Assembly: GCA_902783615.1 (NCBI GenBank) | Contig: CACZRQ010000269.1 | Location: 1 to 8,393 of the forward strand | Length of the DNA stretch: 8,393 bases | Reading direction: 5' to 3' | Source: an uncultured Bacteroidales bacterium | Lineage (GTDB): Bacteria; Bacteroidota; Bacteroidia; Bacteroidales; Bacteroidaceae | In this document: one piece after another, positions 5,428 through 8,393 of the stretch | How positions within the stretch are numbered: position 1 is the first letter of the stretch | Layout: every line of letters begins with the position of its first letter | The notes under the pieces: model-generated | What the model was told of the DNA's origin: nothing | What the model saw: the letters and a program-made list of their open reading frames with translations, nothing else | Database searches by the model: none | Made by a program: the position numbers and the translations under genes

Positions 5428-7572
5428 ATGTGGTATCCTGGTCAGCTGGCTGCTTATCGTCAACAGTGGTTGTTGGAACGTAGTCAGGAGCGTTGTGTGA
5501 ATGTGGGTTATGTGGGTAAGTTCAATCCTATGCAGGAGGTAACTTGGTTCAAGGTGAATCTCACGGCAAAGGAAGCAACGACACTGGAATTTGCTACTGC
5601 TGGAGCACAGCGTGTTGAAATAACAGATAATGGCAAAGCGTTTACTGGACAGTTGGCCAAGGGTAAGCATGAGGTAATCGTTAAGGTCTCAACCTCAAGG
5701 CAGCTTCCAGCTTTGATGATAAAGGACAATGATAAATTATCAATCACCAATTGCCAATCGTCAATCAATCAAAAAGACTGGTTGCCCGTTGAGTCTGATG
5801 CTCGCTTCAACAACCCCGATGTCTCTCCTAATACTCGCATCAACGACGAAGTAATTATTCAACCAAAGAACGTAATTGCTTTGAAGAATTTTCAATCGTC
5901 AATGGTCAATGGTCACTTTTTGGAGCAGCGAGGGCAGAGCCAAGCTTGCTTGGGCTATGCCGAGTCGCGACAAAATAGGACGCAGTCAATCGTCAATGGT
6001 CAATCGTCAATTGTCAATTGTCAATTGAAAAAGAACGGCTCAGTCATCTACGACTTCTGGTATGACGAAGTAGGTACTGTTGAGCTGGAGGCCTCTGGCA
6101 CAGGTGCGTTGCACTTTACAGTGGGCGAGTCGATAGAAGAGGTGATGAATGAGAAAACGATACTTTTTGAGCAGCAACCCATTGAGGACGTGCCACTGAG
6201 TGGTTCTCCAAAGACCATTACCTTGCCTGAACGGGCTTTGCGATATGTGAAAGTAACAGCATCAGAAGCTTGTACCATTCATGATGTGAAGTTCCGTGCT
6301 ATGATGTGGCCTGTCGATGAGATGCTGATGACGTTTGAGAGTAGTGACGCTTCACTGAACGACTTGTTTAATGCAGGTGTAGCCACCCTGCATACCTCGA
6401 TGCACGATTTCAACCTGGATGGCATCAAGCGTGACTTCCTGCCATGGTCGATGGACGCTGTGGCAAGTATGCTGGGCATGAATCTGGTAATGGGTGACAG
6501 GCAGGTGGCTCGCAATAATATCAGCATTTGTCTGATGCCTCCTCATCCACAGACAAGTCATTGGGGCATTGTGGATTATCCGTTGCATGCTTTGATAGGT
6601 CTGAAGCAGGATTATCTGCGATATGGCGACTTATCTTCCTTCGAGATGTTTAAAGACCGCATCTTTGAGCAGATGGATTTCTACATCAACCAACAAGATG
6701 AAAACGGTTTCATCCATGCTTCTAAGCCATCTTCGGGGTTCATTCCTGGATGGAGTCGTGATAACGGGCCCGATGACTATGGTGTGGCATGTTATCCGCA
6801 GATCATGCTCTATATGAACTTCCGCATTGCCGCCTATTTCTGTCAGCTAACGAAGGAGAATGCTAAGGCGAAGGATTATAGCAGGCGTGCCGACCAACTG
6901 GAGAAAAACATCTATGAGCATTTCTGGGACAACACCGAGAAGGCTTTCGTGAATGGCTATCGGGAAGATGGCTCGTTGGATAAGCGTATCTCACATCATG
7001 CTCAGTATTGGGCTATTTTGGCAGGTATTTATCCTGAACGCTTGTATGATTATATGTATGAGTCGGTGATTACCGCAATACCTTATTATAAAGATAATAT
7101 CTCCTACGAAAAGGGCTATGAGGCTTTGGCGTATATCAAGGCTGGCAGAACAGAGGAATTACTGCAGTTGCTGGATGAAGTTTGGGGTGACTGGCTTCGT
7201 CAGGGTTATACCCGTTTTCCTGAAAATTTCAGGGTGAACAGCGATTTGGCAAAGCAGTTGGAGTTTTATGGCAGACCATTTGGACTGAGTCTGTGTCATG
7301 GTGCCAATGGTGCTCCTCCTGTGGTGCTGGCGGCATACGGCATCTTTGGATTCAGTCAAAGTGATAAGCCCATTAATGCATATACCCTCACCCCTAATCT
7401 TTTGCACTTGGATTGGGCAAAGGGACGAATCCCAGTGAAAGAAGGTTTTATCCATATTAATTTGCAGAAGAATGGTCATTGCGAGGTGGAGATTCCTGCC
7501 GGATGCCAGGTTACGGTGAATTGGAAAGGCAGAACACAGGTGCTGAAGAAAGCGGGGAAGTATGTAGTGTGA
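5428..7572 (+). CDS. Alpha-L-rhamnosidase-like glycoside hydrolase (GH78-type), with repeat-derived insertions
   Basis: A 714-residue protein resembling GH78 inverting alpha-L-rhamnosidases, which release rhamnose from plant and bacterial glycans. It begins MWYPGQLAAYRQQ. Residues ~1-290 are beta-rich, ~300-640 form the (alpha/alpha)6 barrel, and ~650-714 a small beta C-domain. The GH78 acid motif is D331-GIKR-D336-FLPW-SM-D343. Compared with the DxPxREExxW pattern I recall, an Asp stands where Glu usually does. H624-GANGAPP matches the late barrel motif. I could not place the second catalytic Glu, so specificity is uncertain. No signal peptide is present, which is unusual for Bacteroidota GH78; it is either cytoplasmic or has lost its N-terminus. 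The frame upstream is open only back to a TAA at 5377-5379 and is all heptamer repeat, so ATG 5428 is the only start. Repeat-derived peptide fills about 101-117 and 155-203. No clear promoter was found. Confidence 0.8.
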   Translation: MWYPGQLAAYRQQWLLERSQERCVNVGYVGKFNPMQEVTWFKVNLTAKEATTLEFATAGAQRVEITDNGKAFTGQLAKGKHEVIVKVSTSRQLPALMIKDNDKLSITNCQSSINQKDWLPVESDARFNNPDVSPNTRINDEVIIQPKNVIALKNFQSSMVNGHFLEQRGQSQACLGYAESRQNRTQSIVNGQSSIVNCQLKKNGSVIYDFWYDEVGTVELEASGTGALHFTVGESIEEVMNEKTILFEQQPIEDVPLSGSPKTITLPERALRYVKVTASEACTIHDVKFRAMMWPVDEMLMTFESSDASLNDLFNAGVATLHTSMHDFNLDGIKRDFLPWSMDAVASMLGMNLVMGDRQVARNNISICLMPPHPQTSHWGIVDYPLHALIGLKQDYLRYGDLSSFEMFKDRIFEQMDFYINQQDENGFIHASKPSSGFIPGWSRDNGPDDYGVACYPQIMLYMNFRIAAYFCQLTKENAKAKDYSRRADQLEKNIYEHFWDNTEKAFVNGYREDGSLDKRISHHAQYWAILAGIYPERLYDYMYESVITAIPYYKDNISYEKGYEALAYIKAGRTEELLQLLDEVWGDWLRQGYTRFPENFRVNSDLAKQLEFYGRPFGLSLCHGANGAPPVVLAAYGIFGFSQSDKPINAYTLTPNLLHLDWAKGRIPVKEGFIHINLQKNGHCEVEIPAGCQVTVNWKGRTQVLKKAGKYVV
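5740..5767 (+). repeat. Degenerate heptamer array inside the glycosidase gene
   Basis: Four units in the forward orientation, TCAATCA, CCAATTG, CCAATCG and TCAATCA, encode S105-ITNCQSSIN. They are more diverged from TCAATNG than the other arrays, suggesting greater age. The array lies in a 51-bp (17-codon) segment bounded by AAGGAC (5722-5727) and AAAGAC (5773-5778), both read as Lys-Asp. Confidence 0.75.
5892..5915 (+). repeat. Heptamer array of three units inside the glycosidase gene
   Basis: TCAATCG, TCAATGG and TCAATGG, then a partial TCAC, encode the residues QSSMVNGH (156-163). This is the left flank of the 147-bp insertion. It has the same orientation as the right arm of the intergenic repeat. 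Confidence 0.85.
5933..5961 (+). repeat. Hairpin between two heptamer arrays, inside coding sequence
   Basis: GGCAGAGCCAAG (5933-5944) pairs with CTTGGGCTATGCC (5949-5961) over 12 bp with one mismatch and one bulged G, around a CTTG loop. It is translated as part of residues ~169-178 of the glycosidase. With its surroundings (GCAGCGAGG before, GAGTCGCGACAAAATAGG after) it looks like a separate repeat type between the heptamer arrays. I recall similar sequence between genes in Prevotella, unverified. Confidence 0.7.
5986..6027 (+). repeat. Perfect array of six TCAATNG heptamers inside the glycosidase gene
   Basis: Six uninterrupted units with fourth-base choices C, G, C, T, T, T (42 bp, exactly 14 codons) encode SIVNGQSSIVNCQL (187-200). 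The last three units are identical (6007-6027), so this is the best candidate for copy-number slippage. It is the right flank of the 147-bp insertion that ends at AAGAAC (6031-6036). Confidence 0.9.
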
Positions 7573-7583
7573 CAAAGTGTCAC
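7569..7583. terminator. Hairpin overlapping the glycosidase stop codon; weak terminator or operator
   Basis: GTGACA (7569-7574), AAG, TGTCAC (7578-7583) is a perfect 6-bp palindrome that includes the TGA stop. No T-run follows, so a rho-independent terminator is doubtful. A second TGACA occurs at 7591-7595, so a regulator-binding site ahead of the chaperonin operon is an alternative. The centre lies about 52 bp upstream of the -33 box. Confidence 0.4.
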
Positions 7584-7627
7584 GACAGGCTGACAAATAT
7601 TGCAGATAAAATGTAGCGAAAATAATG

Positions 7628-7659
7628 TTTGGTGGTTTGGCATGAAATTAGTACTTTTG
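7628..7659 (+). promoter_or_regulatory. Bacteroides-type promoter of the groES-groEL operon
   Basis: TTTG at 7628-7631 and TACTTTTG at 7652-7659 fit the TTTG / TAnnTTTG promoter of Bacteroidota with 20 bp between them. Transcription would begin near 7665, giving a ~43-nt A-rich leader. No CIRCE repeat (TTAGCACTC, N9, GAGTGCTAA) is present, so HrcA control is not supported; heat control by another route is possible. Confidence 0.65.
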
Positions 7660-7708
7660 CATCCGGATTTTGAAAACTAATAAATAACAAATAAAAACAA
7701 TAGAAATT

Positions 7709-7981
7709 ATGACAGTAAAACCAATGGCAGACAGAGTTCTGGTATTACCAGAAGCTGCTGAAGAAAGAACTTCTACTGGTCTGTATATTCCAGACACAGC
7801 GAAGGAAAAGCCTGTTAAGGGCGAGGTTGTTGCAGTGGGCAACGGTACAAAGGACGAAGAAATGGTACTGAAGGTAGGCGATAAGGTGCTCTACGGTAAG
7901 TACGCCGGCACTGAGCTGGAAGCAGATGGCACAAAGTATCTGATTATGCGTCAGAGTGATGTGCTTGCAGTTGTTGAATAA
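7709..7981 (+). CDS. groES: Co-chaperonin GroES (Hsp10)
   Basis: A 90-residue GroES, the heptameric lid that closes the GroEL folding chamber in the cytoplasm. The N-terminus MTVKPMADRVLV matches the family's opening strand (KPLxDRVLV). The mobile loop that binds GroEL lies at about 17-33 (EERTSTGLYIPDTAKEK), with LYI at 25-27 in the place of the hydrophobic tripeptide. VKGEVVAVGNG (36-46) and VKVGDKVLYGKYAGTE (residues 53-69 region) are the typical core strands, and the length is normal. The leader is A-rich with no clear Shine-Dalgarno; the ATG is fixed by homology. It is followed after 20 bp by groEL, forming the usual operon. Confidence 0.97.
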   Translation: MTVKPMADRVLVLPEAAEERTSTGLYIPDTAKEKPVKGEVVAVGNGTKDEEMVLKVGDKVLYGKYAGTELEADGTKYLIMRQSDVLAVVE

Positions 7982-7987
7982 TTAAAT

Positions 7988-7993
7988 AAGGAG
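7988..7993 (+). promoter_or_regulatory. Shine-Dalgarno site of groEL
   Basis: AAGGAG stands 8 nt before the groEL ATG. It is the only strong Shine-Dalgarno match ahead of a gene in this window, where other starts have A-rich leaders. It supports the start at 8002. Confidence 0.7.
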
Positions 7994-8001
7994 ATAAAGA
8001 A

Positions 8002-8393
8002 ATGGCAAAAGAAATTAAATTCAATATCGAAGCCCGCGATCAGTTGAAGAAGGGTATCGACACACTGGCAAATGCCGTGAAGGTTACACTGGGTCCTAAA
8101 GGCCGCAATGTTGTGATTGAGAAGAAGTTTGGTGCACCTCAGATTACCAAGGACGGTGTGACCGTAGCTAAGGAAATCGAGTTGGCTGACAATATGCAGA
8201 ACACTGGCGCTCAGCTGGTGAAGGAAGTGGCAAGCAAGACTGGCGATGCTGCTGGTGATGGTACTACTACTGCTACTGTATTGGCACAGGCTATCGTGGC
8301 TGAAGGTCTGAAGAACGTAACCGCTGGTGCAAGTCCTATTGACATCAAGCGCGGTATTGACAAGGCTGTGGCTAAGGTTGTTGAGGCTATCCA
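8002..8393 (+). CDS. groEL: Chaperonin GroEL (Hsp60), 3' end beyond the window
   Basis: The first 130 codons of GroEL, the ATP-driven double-ring chaperonin that folds proteins together with GroES. MAKEIKFNIEARDQLKKGID is the usual N-terminus. LGPKGRNVVIE (30-40) and the nucleotide-binding GDGTTTATVLA (85-95, with D86 the expected catalytic Asp) are intact, as is the GASPIDIKRGID segment (109-120). About three quarters of the ~545-residue protein lies outside the window. The frame is open to the last base with no damage. Confidence 0.98.
   Translation, partial: MAKEIKFNIEARDQLKKGIDTLANAVKVTLGPKGRNVVIEKKFGAPQITKDGVTVAKEIELADNMQNTGAQLVKEVASKTGDAAGDGTTTATVLAQAIVAEGLKNVTAGASPIDIKRGIDKAVAKVVEAI

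Noticed and set aside
5740..6027. CRISPR array
   Set aside because: The units are only 7 bp and mostly directly adjacent, with no regular unique spacers of 25-40 bp and no cas gene.
7159..7596. Minus-strand reading frame opposite the end of the glycosidase gene
   Set aside because: It is fully antisense to a conserved coding region, resembles no family, and has no promoter or ribosome site.
7637..7660. Sigma-54 promoter TTGGCA ... TTTGC ahead of groES
   Set aside because: The GG and GC elements are 18 bp apart rather than 10. The TTTG / TACTTTTG pair with 20-bp spacing explains the site better.

Overview
The window looks like a chromosomal segment of a Bacteroidota bacterium, most likely order Bacteroidales and plausibly Prevotellaceae. 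The reasons are a single-chain SecD-SecF fusion, Bacteroides-type promoter boxes (TTTG, then TAnnTTTG), mostly absent Shine-Dalgarno sequences with A-rich leaders, a rhomboid protease with the C-terminal helical tail usual in this phylum, and a GH78-type glycosidase. The genus is inference; no database was searched. All six genes lie on the plus strand.

Layout. (1) 1-794: 3' part of a rhomboid intramembrane serine protease. (2) 795-1116: 322 bp without a gene, packed with short palindromes and diverged direct and inverted copies of a ~38-bp unit. (3) 1117-2211: membrane-anchored endonuclease/exonuclease/phosphatase (EEP) family protein. (4) A good Bacteroides-type promoter, then secDF (2315-5281). 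(5) 5282-5427: a near-perfect 33-bp inverted repeat built of TCAATNG heptamers around a 60-nt spacer. (6) 5428-7572: alpha-L-rhamnosidase-like GH78-type protein carrying two in-frame insertions made of the same heptamers. (7) 7573-7708: short hairpin and promoter. (8) groES (7709-7981) and the start of groEL (8002 to the window end).

Working together: groES-groEL is a normal chaperonin operon with its own promoter. SecDF is the proton-driven accessory part of the Sec translocon. Rhomboid and the EEP protein are probably old neighbours now separated by a repeat cluster. The GH78-type enzyme has no evident link to its neighbours.

The most unusual content is the heptamer family TCAATNG. In one orientation it is free of stop codons in all three frames; in the other it has TGA every 21 bp. 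It occurs as inverted arms between genes, and only in the open orientation inside the glycosidase gene. There it adds 17 and 49 codons, each time at a Lys-Asp/Asn codon pair that is repeated on both sides. This resembles a protein-tolerated mini-repeat that spreads into coding sequence. The second repeat cluster (795-1116) shows paired stem substitutions between copies, which suggests the fold itself is conserved.
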